A stretch of 64,000 nt of DNA, taken from contig CAZZFV010000004.1 of assembly GCA_964653855.1 (NCBI GenBank), forward strand, positions 1 to 64,000. The letters are read 5' to 3'. This stretch comes from RGIG3528 sp964653855 (GTDB taxonomy: Bacteria > Bacillota > Clostridia > Lachnospirales > Lachnospiraceae). The position numbers and the translations under genes were made by a program. Positions 32,746 through 40,833 of this stretch are shown piece after piece (within the stretch, counting starts at the first letter, position 1; each line of letters opens with the position of its first letter). Below the pieces are notes generated by a model. It saw nothing but the letters and a program-made list of their open reading frames with translations, had not been told where the DNA came from and ran no database searches.

Positions 32746-34791
32746 TTATATCGTACCATAATTATCAAAAAAAGGAAATATGTCTTTCGCACCGCTTTCA
32801 TACATTTTTTGCAAAATATTTTCGGTTTCTTTATCGTTTATTTTGTCTGCGGCATCGGATGCATTTTTTAAAATATCCGCATCGTTATAAATATCGGCAA
32901 TTTTAAAGTACATTTCACCGCTTTGACGGGATCCGAATATGTCTCCGGGACCGCGTAGCCGCAAATCCTCTTCGGCGATAAAAAATCCGTCGTTTGATTT
33001 GACAAGTGTGTTTAAGCGCTCTTTTCCCTCTTCCGTTACGTTGTCGTACATAAAAACGCAATAAGACTGCTTATCGCCTCTTCCCACTCTTCCCCGCAAT
33101 TGATGAAGTTCCGCAAGTCCGAATCTGTTTGCGTTTTCTATAAGCATGGTTGTGGCATTCGGGACATTTACCCCCACTTCGACAACTGTAGTGGAAACAA
33201 GCACATCTATATTACCGCTTGCGAATTCGCTCATTATCTTATTTTTTTCCTGCGGCTTCATTTTTCCGTGAAGCATTTCAACCTTTATTTCGTTTTTGTA
33301 TCTTTCACGTAATTTTTCCGAATAATCGGTTACGTTTTGAAGCGATGAATCCTCGTCCGAATCAACCATAGGACAGATAACGTAAGCCTGCCCTCCTTTT
33401 TTTACTTCGTCATAAATAAACTTGTACGCAGCCTCCCTGTATGATGTACCCACAACGCAGTTTTTTATGGGGAGCCTGGTGCTCGGAACCGTGCTTATTT
33501 TTGAAATATCCATGTCTCCGTATACCATCATCGCGAGCGTTCTCGGAATCGGCGTTGCACTCATGACAAGGACATGCGGATTTTCGCCTTTTTTTAAGAA
33601 ATTCTCGCGTTGTTTCACGCCGAACCTGTGCTGCTCATCGGTAATGCACAAGGAAAGCGAATGAAATTCCAAATTTTCCTGGAAAAGCGTATGTGTTCCT
33701 ATCACTATATCCGTATTTTTTTCTTTTATGTCTTTATATGCTTTTCTTTTTTCAGCCTGAGTCATCGATCCCGTGAGAAGCGTGCATCTGATTCCGAAAG
33801 CCGAAAAATCTTTCGAAAGAAGCTTGTAGTGCTGTGCCGCAAGCACCTCGGTCGGTGCCATAATCGCACCCTGATATCCGTTTGATGCGGCAATAAGTAA
33901 GGCGGTTTCGGCAATTACCGTTTTTCCGCTTCCCACGTCTCCCATTACGAGACGTGCCATGACGTGTCCCGACATAAAGTCTTTTTTTATATCGTCGATT
34001 ACCGTTTGCTGGTCTATAGTCAATCTAAACGGAAGATTTTTGATAAACTCATCGACCGCACCAAAATCTTTAAATTCATACGCCGATTTAACGAGATTTT
34101 TGCTTTTCCCCATGTTCTTTAAGAACAATTTAAACAAAAAGAATTCTTCAAACACAAGACTTTTTCTTGCTTCGATAAGTGAATCCTTGCGCTTCGGAAA
34201 ATGCATTTCATTGATTGCCGCGCTTTTTTTTATGAGTCCGTGTTCTTTTCTTACAGCCAACGGAATAAATTCCGGGAAATCTCCCGCATTTGTAAGCACG
34301 CTTTTTACGGCTTTTGTGACAATTTTGTTTGAAAGCCCGTGCGTTAACGGATACACAGGCTGCAAGGCACTTTGAAGGCGGTAATAATCCTCTCTTTTAT
34401 ATACCTTTGCCTGTTCAAGCTGTAATTTTTTTCCTTTTCTTTTAACCGTTCCTCTGAAAATAAAATGATATCCGGATTTTAATTCATATTTTATATAAGG
34501 CTCATTAAACCAAATAAGCTCGATTTCGTTGTTTCCGTCGGACACAACGCATGTCAATACTTTTACGCGCGAGTTAAATTTTGGCTCCGTAACACGGCTC
34601 ACAAGTCCCAAAATTACGCCGGTTTCGTTTTCCTTTAAATCCTTTATCGGTGTGGGATCAAGATACGACTCATATCTTCTCGGATAAAAAGTAAGAAGTT
34701 CCCCGACACTTTTTATTCCGAGCTTATTAAACAATTTTTCTGTTTTTTCGCCTATTCCCTTTATAAGAGAAATGCTGTCCGTAAGTTCCAT
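32746..34791 (-). CDS. recG: ATP-dependent DNA helicase RecG
   Basis: A 681-residue helicase that reverses stalled replication forks. The N-terminal wedge domain begins with LIKGIGEKTEKLFNKLGI. Walker A is MGDVGSGKT, the DEQHRFG motif is the RecG form of DExH, and VSTTVVEVGVNVPNAT, QLRGRVGRG and the TRG region near DLRLRGPGD follow. All motifs are intact and the length is normal. It follows fakA (131 bases) with a terminator between them, so it has its own start of transcription, or partial read-through. It is normally beside rsmD. Confidence 0.97.
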   Translation of the reverse strand: MELTDSISLIKGIGEKTEKLFNKLGIKSVGELLTFYPRRYESYLDPTPIKDLKENETGVILGLVSRVTEPKFNSRVKVLTCVVSDGNNEIELIWFNEPYIKYELKSGYHFIFRGTVKRKGKKLQLEQAKVYKREDYYRLQSALQPVYPLTHGLSNKIVTKAVKSVLTNAGDFPEFIPLAVRKEHGLIKKSAAINEMHFPKRKDSLIEARKSLVFEEFFLFKLFLKNMGKSKNLVKSAYEFKDFGAVDEFIKNLPFRLTIDQQTVIDDIKKDFMSGHVMARLVMGDVGSGKTVIAETALLIAASNGYQGAIMAPTEVLAAQHYKLLSKDFSAFGIRCTLLTGSMTQAEKRKAYKDIKEKNTDIVIGTHTLFQENLEFHSLSLCITDEQHRFGVKQRENFLKKGENPHVLVMSATPIPRTLAMMVYGDMDISKISTVPSTRLPIKNCVVGTSYREAAYKFIYDEVKKGGQAYVICPMVDSDEDSSLQNVTDYSEKLRERYKNEIKVEMLHGKMKPQEKNKIMSEFASGNIDVLVSTTVVEVGVNVPNATTMLIENANRFGLAELHQLRGRVGRGDKQSYCVFMYDNVTEEGKERLNTLVKSNDGFFIAEEDLRLRGPGDIFGSRQSGEMYFKIADIYNDADILKNASDAADKINDKETENILQKMYESGAKDIFPFFDNYGTI

Positions 34792-34883
34792 ATATTGACC
34801 CGTTTTCTTCTTTTTGATACTAAATATTGTATCTGATTATAGCAAGTTAGAGCGTACGGTTCAAGGAGTTTATTAAATAAAAA

Positions 34884-34910
34884 ATGCGTATGCCACAATA
34901 ACATACGCAT
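34884..34910 (-). terminator. Terminator after fakA
   Basis: A perfect 9-bp stem (ATGCGTATG/CATACGCAT) with a 9-base loop. On the minus strand it is followed by TTTTTTATTT. It lies just past the fakA-like stop codon. Confidence 0.85.
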
Positions 34911-34923
34911 CAATAATTCTTAA

Positions 34924-36630
34924 TTATTCAACGGAAACAATATAATAGTATACGGGCTGATTTCCCGCATGAACATCAACTTCGACATTTCGGAAAGCGT
35001 CGGAAATCCTGTCCGAAAGCGCAAGTGCGTCGCTTTCGTCTTTTCCGGCACCGTAGTATACGGAAACAAGCTCCGAATTGTCGTCGATCATTTGAGATAC
35101 AAGCTCAAACGCAACCTCTTCGACATCGTTTCCGACCGCCAAAATTTTCTTGTCGTCAAGTCCCATTATGTCATTTTGCTTGATATCAAAGCCGTCTATC
35201 GAAGTGTCACGTACCGCATACGTTATCTGTCCCGTTTTAACCGACGAAAGCGATGCCGTCATTACGGCTTCGTTGTCTTCCGGCGAGTTGTCATACATAT
35301 AATTTATCATTGCGGTAATTCCCTGCGGAACGGTCTTTGAAGGAATCACGATTATATTCTTGTCTTCCGTCAGCATTTTTGCCTGTTCGGCGGCAAGGAT
35401 AATATTTGAGTTGTTCGGAAGAATATAAATATTGTCGGCATTGATTTCTTCGATGGCATTCATAAAGTCATCCGTCGAAGGATTCATCGTCTGACCGCCT
35501 TCGATTATTTTATCGATTCCGAGACCGGAAAAGATTTCACTTAAGCCGCTTCCCGAAGAAACCGCGATAAATCCGTCCTTCTTGCGGGGTTCCGTAGCCT
35601 TCTTTGCGGGCTCCGTAACTTTTTCTTCTTCCTTTTCCTTTTCCTTCTTTAAAATCTCGTTAACACCCGAAATAACACGTTCGTTGTGTTCTTCTCTCAT
35701 ATTGTCGATTTTCATACGTGTAAGCTGACCGTATGTAATCGCCCTTGAAAATGCGGCACCGGGATCGTTTGTGTGAACATGCACCTTGCAAACTCCGTCA
35801 TCCGCAACAAGAACTATCGAATCGCCGATCGATTCCAAAAATTCCTTGAAATTTCTTTCTTCGCTTTCGGGGAAATCTTTTTCGAGAAGGATAATAAATT
35901 CCGTGCAATAACCGAACTTGATGTCGGCCGTTGAAATATCGTTTGATGCGGCGCCTTTTGCTTTACCCGTGCCGGCACTTGTTGTAGCCGTAACCGTATC
36001 AAAATCGATCGTATTTCCGTTTAATGCGGCAAACGCACCGCGCATCACTTCAAGGAGTCCCTGACCGCCCGAATCCACAACGCCCGCTTCTTTAAGCACG
36101 GGAAGAAGCTCGGGTGTATAATCGAGAGTTTCCTGCATCTTGTCAAGAATTTCGGTAAAATACTGTTCCATGTTCTCGGCAGTGTCGCAAAGCTCTCTTG
36201 CCTTTTCGGCTCCGCTTCTCGCAACCGTCAAAATTGTGCCTTCCTTCGGCTTCATAACAGCCTTGTATGCCGTTTCAACGGCTCTTTCAAAGGATTCGGC
36301 AATTATTTCAATCGTAAGCTCGTTGTAATTCGTAATTGTCTTTGTAAATCCGCGAAGGAGCTGCGAAAGAATAACTCCGGAGTTTCCTCTTGCGCCGCGG
36401 AGCGATCCCGACGAAATTGCCTTTGAAAGCTCCTGCATCGTGGGATTTTGAAGTGCCGCCACTTCTTTTGCGGCAGACATAATGGTAAGTGTCATGTTCG
36501 TGCCCGTATCGCCGTCCGGAACCGGGAACACGTTTAATTCGTTGATATATTCCTTTTTTGCTTCCAATGTTTTTGCCGCGGTAAGAAATGCGGTCTTGAG
36601 CATCGAAGCGTCGATTGTATTTGAAGTCAC
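34924..36630 (-). CDS. fakA: DAK2/EDD fatty-acid kinase-type protein (YloV/FakA)
   Basis: A 568-residue protein. The N-terminal DhaL (DAK2) domain has the ADP/metal motif NVFPVPDGDTGTN (residues 33-45) and LRGARGNSGVILSQ. An EDD-like middle and C-terminal domain follows. FakA phosphorylates a fatty acid bound to a FakB protein, for entry into phospholipid synthesis; no fakB is in this window. A charged linker (KEKEKEEEKVTEPAKK) lies in the middle. I chose the GTG at 36630 because AAGGAGG lies 8 bases upstream; another GTG at 36654 is in frame but has no site. It starts 26 bases after yloU, the usual partner. Confidence 0.88.
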   Translation of the reverse strand: MTSNTIDASMLKTAFLTAAKTLEAKKEYINELNVFPVPDGDTGTNMTLTIMSAAKEVAALQNPTMQELSKAISSGSLRGARGNSGVILSQLLRGFTKTITNYNELTIEIIAESFERAVETAYKAVMKPKEGTILTVARSGAEKARELCDTAENMEQYFTEILDKMQETLDYTPELLPVLKEAGVVDSGGQGLLEVMRGAFAALNGNTIDFDTVTATTSAGTGKAKGAASNDISTADIKFGYCTEFIILLEKDFPESEERNFKEFLESIGDSIVLVADDGVCKVHVHTNDPGAAFSRAITYGQLTRMKIDNMREEHNERVISGVNEILKKEKEKEEEKVTEPAKKATEPRKKDGFIAVSSGSGLSEIFSGLGIDKIIEGGQTMNPSTDDFMNAIEEINADNIYILPNNSNIILAAEQAKMLTEDKNIIVIPSKTVPQGITAMINYMYDNSPEDNEAVMTASLSSVKTGQITYAVRDTSIDGFDIKQNDIMGLDDKKILAVGNDVEEVAFELVSQMIDDNSELVSVYYGAGKDESDALALSDRISDAFRNVEVDVHAGNQPVYYYIVSVE

Positions 36631-36656
36631 AAGAATTTCCTCCTTAACGCCCACGC

Positions 36657-37025
36657 CTAATCAATGGCACGGACACCTTCCACCAAAACGTTTATTTTTT
36701 CTATCTTAAGCCCCGAAAATTCTTCGACCTTGTATTTTACGTTGCTAATAAGATTGTTTGCCACAGACGCAATATTCACACCGTATGAAACTATGATATG
36801 CAAATCAATGATTATTTTATTGTCAGAAGTTACGGTAATGTTAACACCGTGCTTCAAGCTTTCTTTTTTTAAGAGTCTGGCAAGTCCGTCTTTGACACTG
36901 TATGTTGCCATTCCGACAATTCCGAAACAGGAAGCCGCGGAAGAACCGGCATACTTTGCGATTACATCGCTGTCTACAAGAACATCACCGAGATTCGTAT
37001 TCAATGAACCTGTGTTTGAACTCAT
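36657..37025 (-). CDS. yloU: Asp23/Gls24 family protein YloU
   Basis: A 122-residue Asp23/Gls24 (DUF322) protein. It has the SSAASCFGIVGMAT motif and the alternating beta pattern (KIIIDLHIIVSYGVNI), with the C-terminal IEKINVLVEGVR strand. In Firmicutes YloU is regularly encoded before FakA, and Asp23 proteins are associated with the membrane and envelope stress. Its exact role is not settled. The ATG has GGAGGTAAAGT upstream. It forms an operon with fakA. Confidence 0.9.
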   Translation of the reverse strand: MSSNTGSLNTNLGDVLVDSDVIAKYAGSSAASCFGIVGMATYSVKDGLARLLKKESLKHGVNITVTSDNKIIIDLHIIVSYGVNIASVANNLISNVKYKVEEFSGLKIEKINVLVEGVRAID

Positions 37026-37143
37026 ACTTTACCTCCGTAGAAAAAAATATACATGCATTCTTTAATATACTACAAATTGCGTAAAAATAAAACCCTTTTT
37101 ACGAAAAGACGTAAAATCTTTTGTTTTTCATGTGAAAAAGAAA

Positions 37144-37166
37144 AAGGACGTCTAACCGACGTCCTT
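37144..37166 (-). terminator. Terminator after rpmB
   Basis: A perfect 9-bp stem (AAGGACGTC/GACGTCCTT) with a 5-base loop; TTTCTTTTT follows on the minus strand, 17 bases past the rpmB stop. Confidence 0.85.
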
Positions 37167-37182
37167 CATAAGCGTACAATAT

Positions 37183-37380
37183 TTAAGCGCGCTCTACTTT
37201 GCCCGATCTTAAGCAGGAAGTGCATACATACATCTTCTTATTACCCTTGTCTGTTTTAACGCGAACCGACTTCACGTTAGACTTCCACATCTTATTCTCT
37301 CTGGCAGATACATGGCTTCTGGAGAAGCTGAGCTGCTTTCCGAAAAGACCACCTTTGTTGCAAATTGCACATTTAGCCAT
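37183..37380 (-). CDS. rpmB: 50S ribosomal protein L28
   Basis: A 65-residue L28 protein. It has the zinc-type N-terminus MAKCAICNKGGLFG and the SFSRSHVSARENKMWKSN core, then KKMYVCTSCLRSGKV, so all four cysteines for zinc binding are present. In many Firmicutes rpmB is divergent from yloU; here they are on the same strand. It begins 32 bases after rpsO with an AGGAGGTAAAT site and no visible promoter, which suggests rpsO-rpmB cotranscription. Confidence 0.97.
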   Translation of the reverse strand: MAKCAICNKGGLFGKQLSFSRSHVSARENKMWKSNVKSVRVKTDKGNKKMYVCTSCLRSGKVERA

Positions 37381-37412
37381 GATATTTACCTCCTATGGTC
37401 ACAAGTTTAAAA

Positions 37413-37679
37413 TTACTTTCTGAGTCCAAGCTTATCGATCAATGCACGATAGCCTTCAAGATCCGTCTTCTTGAGATATTCAAGTAAACCGCGTCTCTGT
37501 CCTACCATCTTCAAAAGACCTCTTCTTGAGTGATGATCCTTCAAGTTGTTCTGAAGATGAGCGGTAAGCTCGTTGATTCTCTCAGTAAGAAGTGCGATCT
37601 GAACCTCGGGTGAACCTGTGTCATTGGGGGTTCTGCCGTATGCGGCAATGATTTCTGCCTTCTTTTCCTTTGTAATCAT
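37413..37679 (-). CDS. rpsO: 30S ribosomal protein S15
   Basis: An 88-residue S15 protein that binds the central domain of 16S rRNA early in assembly. The sequence is typical throughout (ITKEKKAEIIAAYGRTPNDT, then HLQNNLKDHHSRRGLLKMVG). The ATG at 37679 has ATAGGAGG upstream. A promoter (37789-37817) and a leader of about 100 bases with inverted repeats precede it; S15 in many bacteria represses its own translation through such a leader. The gene is followed by rpmB. Confidence 0.98.
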   Translation of the reverse strand: MITKEKKAEIIAAYGRTPNDTGSPEVQIALLTERINELTAHLQNNLKDHHSRRGLLKMVGQRRGLLEYLKKTDLEGYRALIDKLGLRK

Positions 37680-37782
37680 GATTTTTCCTCCTATCAAACT
37701 GTATTTGCCAAAAGCCAAAGAAGCGGTCGGAGTTTAGTCCGTCTTCTGAGCCTCGGTCATATAACGTCTGTCTTACGCAGAC
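37680..37782 (-). promoter_or_regulatory. Structured 5' leader of rpsO, possible S15 autoregulation site
   Basis: The leader contains a GTCTG/CAGAC hairpin near its 5' end and a longer stem AGAAG...CTTCT holding CGGA/TCCG closer to the start codon. The position suits autoregulation by S15. I cannot match it to a specific known S15 RNA class. Confidence 0.3.
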
Positions 37783-37788
37783 TTTGGA

Positions 37789-37817
37789 AGTATACCACAT
37801 AATTTTGCGATTGTAAA
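37789..37817 (-). promoter_or_regulatory. Promoter of rpsO-rpmB
   Basis: Minus-strand TTTACA (37812-37817) and TATACT (37789-37794), spacer 17, with TGTGG before the -10. Confidence 0.65.
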
Positions 37818-37851
37818 TATATTTTTTTGTAATGTAAGGCAATTATGCTCT

Positions 37852-39096
37852 CTATATCTTATGCATAAAGAGTCCCGACCTTAATTTCGGTTCAAACCAC
37901 GTTGATTTGGGAGGCATAAGAAGTCCCGCATCCGCAACCGTGAAAAGTTCAGAAATCGACGTCGGATACATCGAAAAAGCGACCTTCATGTCTTTTTTGC
38001 AACGCTTTTCAAGTTCCGTAAGTCCTCTTATTCCGCCCACAAAATCAATGCGCTTGTCGGTCTTCGGATCTTTTATCCCCAAAATTTCGTCAAGAACATT
38101 TTCCTGTAAAACTGAAACATCAAGGCTTTTAACGGGATCCGTCATGTCGCAAATCCCGTTTTTCGCTTTTAAAAGATACCAATTGTCCGAAAGATACATT
38201 CCGAATTCAAGTTTTTTCATGGGGCTCACCGGAACATCACTTTTTGAAACTTCAAATTTTTTGCTTAATTTATCAAGGAATTCCGTTTCACTAAGTCCGT
38301 TTAAATCACGCACAACCCTGTTGTAAGGCATTATCATAAGCTCGGAATCCGGAAACAAAACGGACAAAAAGAAATTGTATTCGGCGTTTTTGTTTTCAAT
38401 GCCTTTTAGTTTATCCTCTTCTCTTTTCTTAAGTCCCACGTTTACCGCGGAAGCCGCCCTGTGATGTCCGTCCGCGATATAAATATTTGAAATGCATGAA
38501 AATCTCTCATGGATTTTTGCTATATATTCGTCGTTATCGATAACCCACACCCTGTGCGTAATGTTGTCGTCTGAGGTAAACGAGACTTCAGGCGCGTTTT
38601 GCTTAACTTTACCGACAACGTCACGAATTTCTTTATCTTCCCTGTAGGCAAGAAAAATCGGGCCCGTTTGAGCGGACACTGTATACACATGATTTATTCT
38701 GTCGATTTCTTTTTCTTTTCTTGTATTCTCATGCTTTTTGATAACGTTGTTTAAATAATCGTCAACAGCCGCACATGCGACAATCCCGGTCTGTGTGCGA
38801 TTATTCATAGTAAGCTCATAAATATAATAGCATGCTTTTTTGTCGGTTACATAAATTCCGTCTTCGATATTTTTATTAAACATTTCGGCCGCACGCGCAT
38901 AAACTTCCGGAGCATACATGTCATAATCCTCGGGAAACTGTGTTTCCGGTCTGTCAATATTTAAAAAAGAAAGAGGATCTTTTGATGCCGCTACACGCGC
39001 TTCTTCTCGCGAATAAACGTCATAAGGAAGAGCAGCAACACGTCGCGCCAACTCCGTACGCGGTCTTATTCCGTTAAAAGGTCTAATTTCAGCCAT
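37852..39096 (-). CDS. DUF1015 family protein
   Basis: A 414-residue DUF1015 protein with the family's opening IRPFNGIRPRTELARRVAALPYD-like region split around position 10-25, the YIADGHHRAASA motif near residue 220, and FPDSELMIMPYNRV after it. The GHHR segment resembles the nucleotide-handling histidine motif of ParB/Srx-like enzymes, so a kinase-like activity is possible. DUF1015 proteins often occur near serine or sulfur metabolism genes, but none is adjacent. It has a good AAAGGAGAT site and stands alone, with 170 bases to rpsO and 270 to folT. Confidence 0.82.
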   Translation of the reverse strand: MAEIRPFNGIRPRTELARRVAALPYDVYSREEARVAASKDPLSFLNIDRPETQFPEDYDMYAPEVYARAAEMFNKNIEDGIYVTDKKACYYIYELTMNNRTQTGIVACAAVDDYLNNVIKKHENTRKEKEIDRINHVYTVSAQTGPIFLAYREDKEIRDVVGKVKQNAPEVSFTSDDNITHRVWVIDNDEYIAKIHERFSCISNIYIADGHHRAASAVNVGLKKREEDKLKGIENKNAEYNFFLSVLFPDSELMIMPYNRVVRDLNGLSETEFLDKLSKKFEVSKSDVPVSPMKKLEFGMYLSDNWYLLKAKNGICDMTDPVKSLDVSVLQENVLDEILGIKDPKTDKRIDFVGGIRGLTELEKRCKKDMKVAFSMYPTSISELFTVADAGLLMPPKSTWFEPKLRSGLFMHKI

Positions 39097-39164
39097 AATC
39101 GATCTCCTTTAAAAGATACATACTTTTTTTATTTAATGAACACATTTAGAACACATTTATTTTT

Positions 39165-39312
39165 TAATATATGCGTGTCGGGTTGATAAAACACGACAGA
39201 GAAGAAAGCCAACCCCCTAAAGGCTTTCCTTCCTCACTTATTTATTTTTTATATTTTTTCATAACTCCCCATAAGATACGGCAGTCACCCCTGACTGCCG
39301 TAATCTTTTTTT
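39165..39312 (+). ncRNA. Candidate small RNA or orphan terminator on the plus strand
   Basis: This 270-base gap lies between two minus-strand genes, yet its strongest hairpin (39275-39305; ACGGCAGTCA, CCCC loop, TGACTGCCGT) is followed by a T-run only on the plus strand. A second hairpin GAAAGCC/GGCTTTC lies at about 39204-39228 and a weak TGTCG/CGACA stem before it. That is the form of a plus-strand transcript ending near 39312. I see no convincing promoter and no ORF with a ribosome site. Confidence 0.3.
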
Positions 39313-39366
39313 ACCGTATCGGAAACTTCATTCCCATACATACCCTTGTAAAAAGTCATGAAAAAA

Positions 39367-39909
39367 TCATTTTTCTTCAGAAATTTCTTTAACGACATTC
39401 TTTAAATATATCAAAAATTTTTTTCTTGTGAGAATCAAAAATATCACTTCGATCACAAACATCGTAACGCATTGCGCAAGCCGTGTCACAAGCGACTGCA
39501 CGCTAAAAGGCACACCGCCGAACAAGAATAACGCGCCCGTCGTAATCACAAAACTTCCCACAAATTGGTCGAGTATCGCCGCGATCAGAATTCTTAAATT
39601 CGATTGCTTATTGTACAAAAGAAGTCCGAAACATACATTTTTAAACATCGAAGAAAATGTAATACCGAGATTTATCGTATATCCCTTGTAAAGACACCCG
39701 AGAATATCGGATATTATCCCGATTATTCCGGCATATACGGGTCCGAGGCACGTTCCCGAAACCGCACGTGCGGCAAACGTAAAACTTACCCTTGTGACCG
39801 CTGTATCCACGGCCAGCATTCTCTCGAATATTATTTCAAGCGCAACCATCAAGCCGCAAATCGCGATGATTCGCGCGTTAAATTTTGGAATAAACTTAAA
39901 TTTATGCAT
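39367..39909 (-). CDS. folT: ECF transporter S component, folate type (FolT-like)
   Basis: A 180-residue membrane protein with about six helices. The first part (FNARIIAICGLMVALEIIFE) and the FAARAVSGTCLGPVYAGIIG region agree with the folate family of ECF substrate-binding components, which bind a vitamin and use a shared energising module (EcfAA'T). The genes for that module are not in this window. It begins 36 bases after lepB, so it is read from the lepB promoter. A tetrahydrofolate riboswitch, common before folT in Clostridia, has no room here. Folate is the likely vitamin, but this is by family only. Confidence 0.75.
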   Translation of the reverse strand: MHKFKFIPKFNARIIAICGLMVALEIIFERMLAVDTAVTRVSFTFAARAVSGTCLGPVYAGIIGIISDILGCLYKGYTINLGITFSSMFKNVCFGLLLYNKQSNLRILIAAILDQFVGSFVITTGALFLFGGVPFSVQSLVTRLAQCVTMFVIEVIFLILTRKKFLIYLKNVVKEISEEK

Positions 39910-39944
39910 GCATGTCTTCTTTTCTGAATGTTATAAATGAGAAA

Positions 39945-40538
39945 TCATATGTTGTATGTCGGTTTTTTGTATATTTTAAAAGACGGATAAAATCTGAAAA
40001 TCACCTTCGCAACGATATCTTCTTCCTTAAGATATTGATTTACTTCCCAATATCTTGCGTCTTTGGATGCGTTTCTGTTGTCACCGAGCGCAAAGTAACA
40101 GTTATCCGGAACAACATACGGGCCGAAGTCCCCGTTTATTTCTTCCAAAATATAGTCTTCTTCAAGTTTAACCGAATCGATATAGACGGCTCCGTCATGG
40201 ATTTCAACCGTTTCACCCGGAAGCCCTATGATTCTTTTAACATAATAACAGTCTTCTCCCGAATAATTGAGCGCCGGAAAAATCACGATGTCTCCTCTTT
40301 CGATCTCCGAAAAAAGCCGCCATCCGATAACCCTGTCGTCAACCATTATCGTGTTCATCATGGATCCCGACGGAATTTCCGCTTTAAATATCACGAAGCG
40401 TGTCACAAGTAAAGCCACCACTATCGCAAGCGCTATCGAAACAAACCAGTCAACGGCTTCCTTTAAAACTCTCTTTGATTTTGTGAGAGATGTGTCACCT
40501 TTTGTTTTGTTTTTGTCTTCGTTTAAATCGTCGTTCAT
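39945..40538 (-). CDS. lepB: Signal peptidase I
   Basis: A 197-residue membrane peptidase that cleaves signal peptides from exported proteins. One N-terminal membrane helix (WFVSIALAIVVALLVTRFVI) is followed by the catalytic serine in PSGSM (S59) and the general-base lysine in YYVKRIIGLPGE (K101). The GDNRNASKDARYW box is also intact. The charged N-terminal extension (NDDLNEDKNKTKG) is cytoplasmic. It has its own promoter (40637-40665) and is followed by folT. Confidence 0.95.
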   Translation of the reverse strand: MNDDLNEDKNKTKGDTSLTKSKRVLKEAVDWFVSIALAIVVALLVTRFVIFKAEIPSGSMMNTIMVDDRVIGWRLFSEIERGDIVIFPALNYSGEDCYYVKRIIGLPGETVEIHDGAVYIDSVKLEEDYILEEINGDFGPYVVPDNCYFALGDNRNASKDARYWEVNQYLKEEDIVAKVIFRFYPSFKIYKKPTYNI

Positions 40539-40636
40539 CTTATCTTCGCCCTTTTATATTTAAATTCCGATGTGTTTTTACATCTTACATGTTTTTTCGC
40601 TTTAAGAATTTTACCGTTTTCAAAATCCGTACCACA

Positions 40637-40665
40637 AGTATACTTATTTATCGATTATTTTGCAA
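40637..40665 (-). promoter_or_regulatory. Promoter of lepB-folT
   Basis: Minus-strand TTGCAA (40660-40665) and TATACT (40637-40642), spacer 17. The leader to lepB would be about 90 bases. Confidence 0.6.
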
Positions 40666-40670
40666 GAAAA

Positions 40671-40723
40671 ATACCGACCGCAAACCACCAAATTTTAAGT
40701 AATCCGGGGTCACGAGTCGGTAT
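40671..40723. terminator. Long-looped hairpin, terminator of galK-galT
   Basis: ATACCGAC (40671-40678) pairs with GTCGGTAT (40716-40723) around a 37-base loop. On the minus strand the arm is followed by TTTTTC, suiting termination about 95 bases after galT. The loop itself can form ACCCC/GGTGGT pairing. It lies only 6 bases from the lepB -35. Confidence 0.6.
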
Positions 40724-40773
40724 CTTTATATTTTTTAATGAGTGTCAAAACGTACGCTTCAATAACTTATCGT

Positions 40774-40833
40774 AAATCAAAGCCTGCTCTTACAAATCAA
40801 AGCTTGTCCTTATTAATCAAAGCTCATTCACAT
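40774..40833. repeat. Three imperfect 20-bp tandem repeats at the galT 3' end
   Basis: ATCAAAGC recurs at 40776, 40796 and 40816, exactly 20 bases apart, with similar following bases. The third unit contains the galT stop codon, and the first two lie just downstream of the gene. Confidence 0.7.

Noticed and set aside
39910..39944. Tetrahydrofolate riboswitch before folT
   Set aside because: Only 35 bases separate lepB and folT, too few for the aptamer.
40774..40833. CRISPR-like repeat array
   Set aside because: Repeats are contiguous, only 20 bases long, diverged and without spacers; no cas genes are present.
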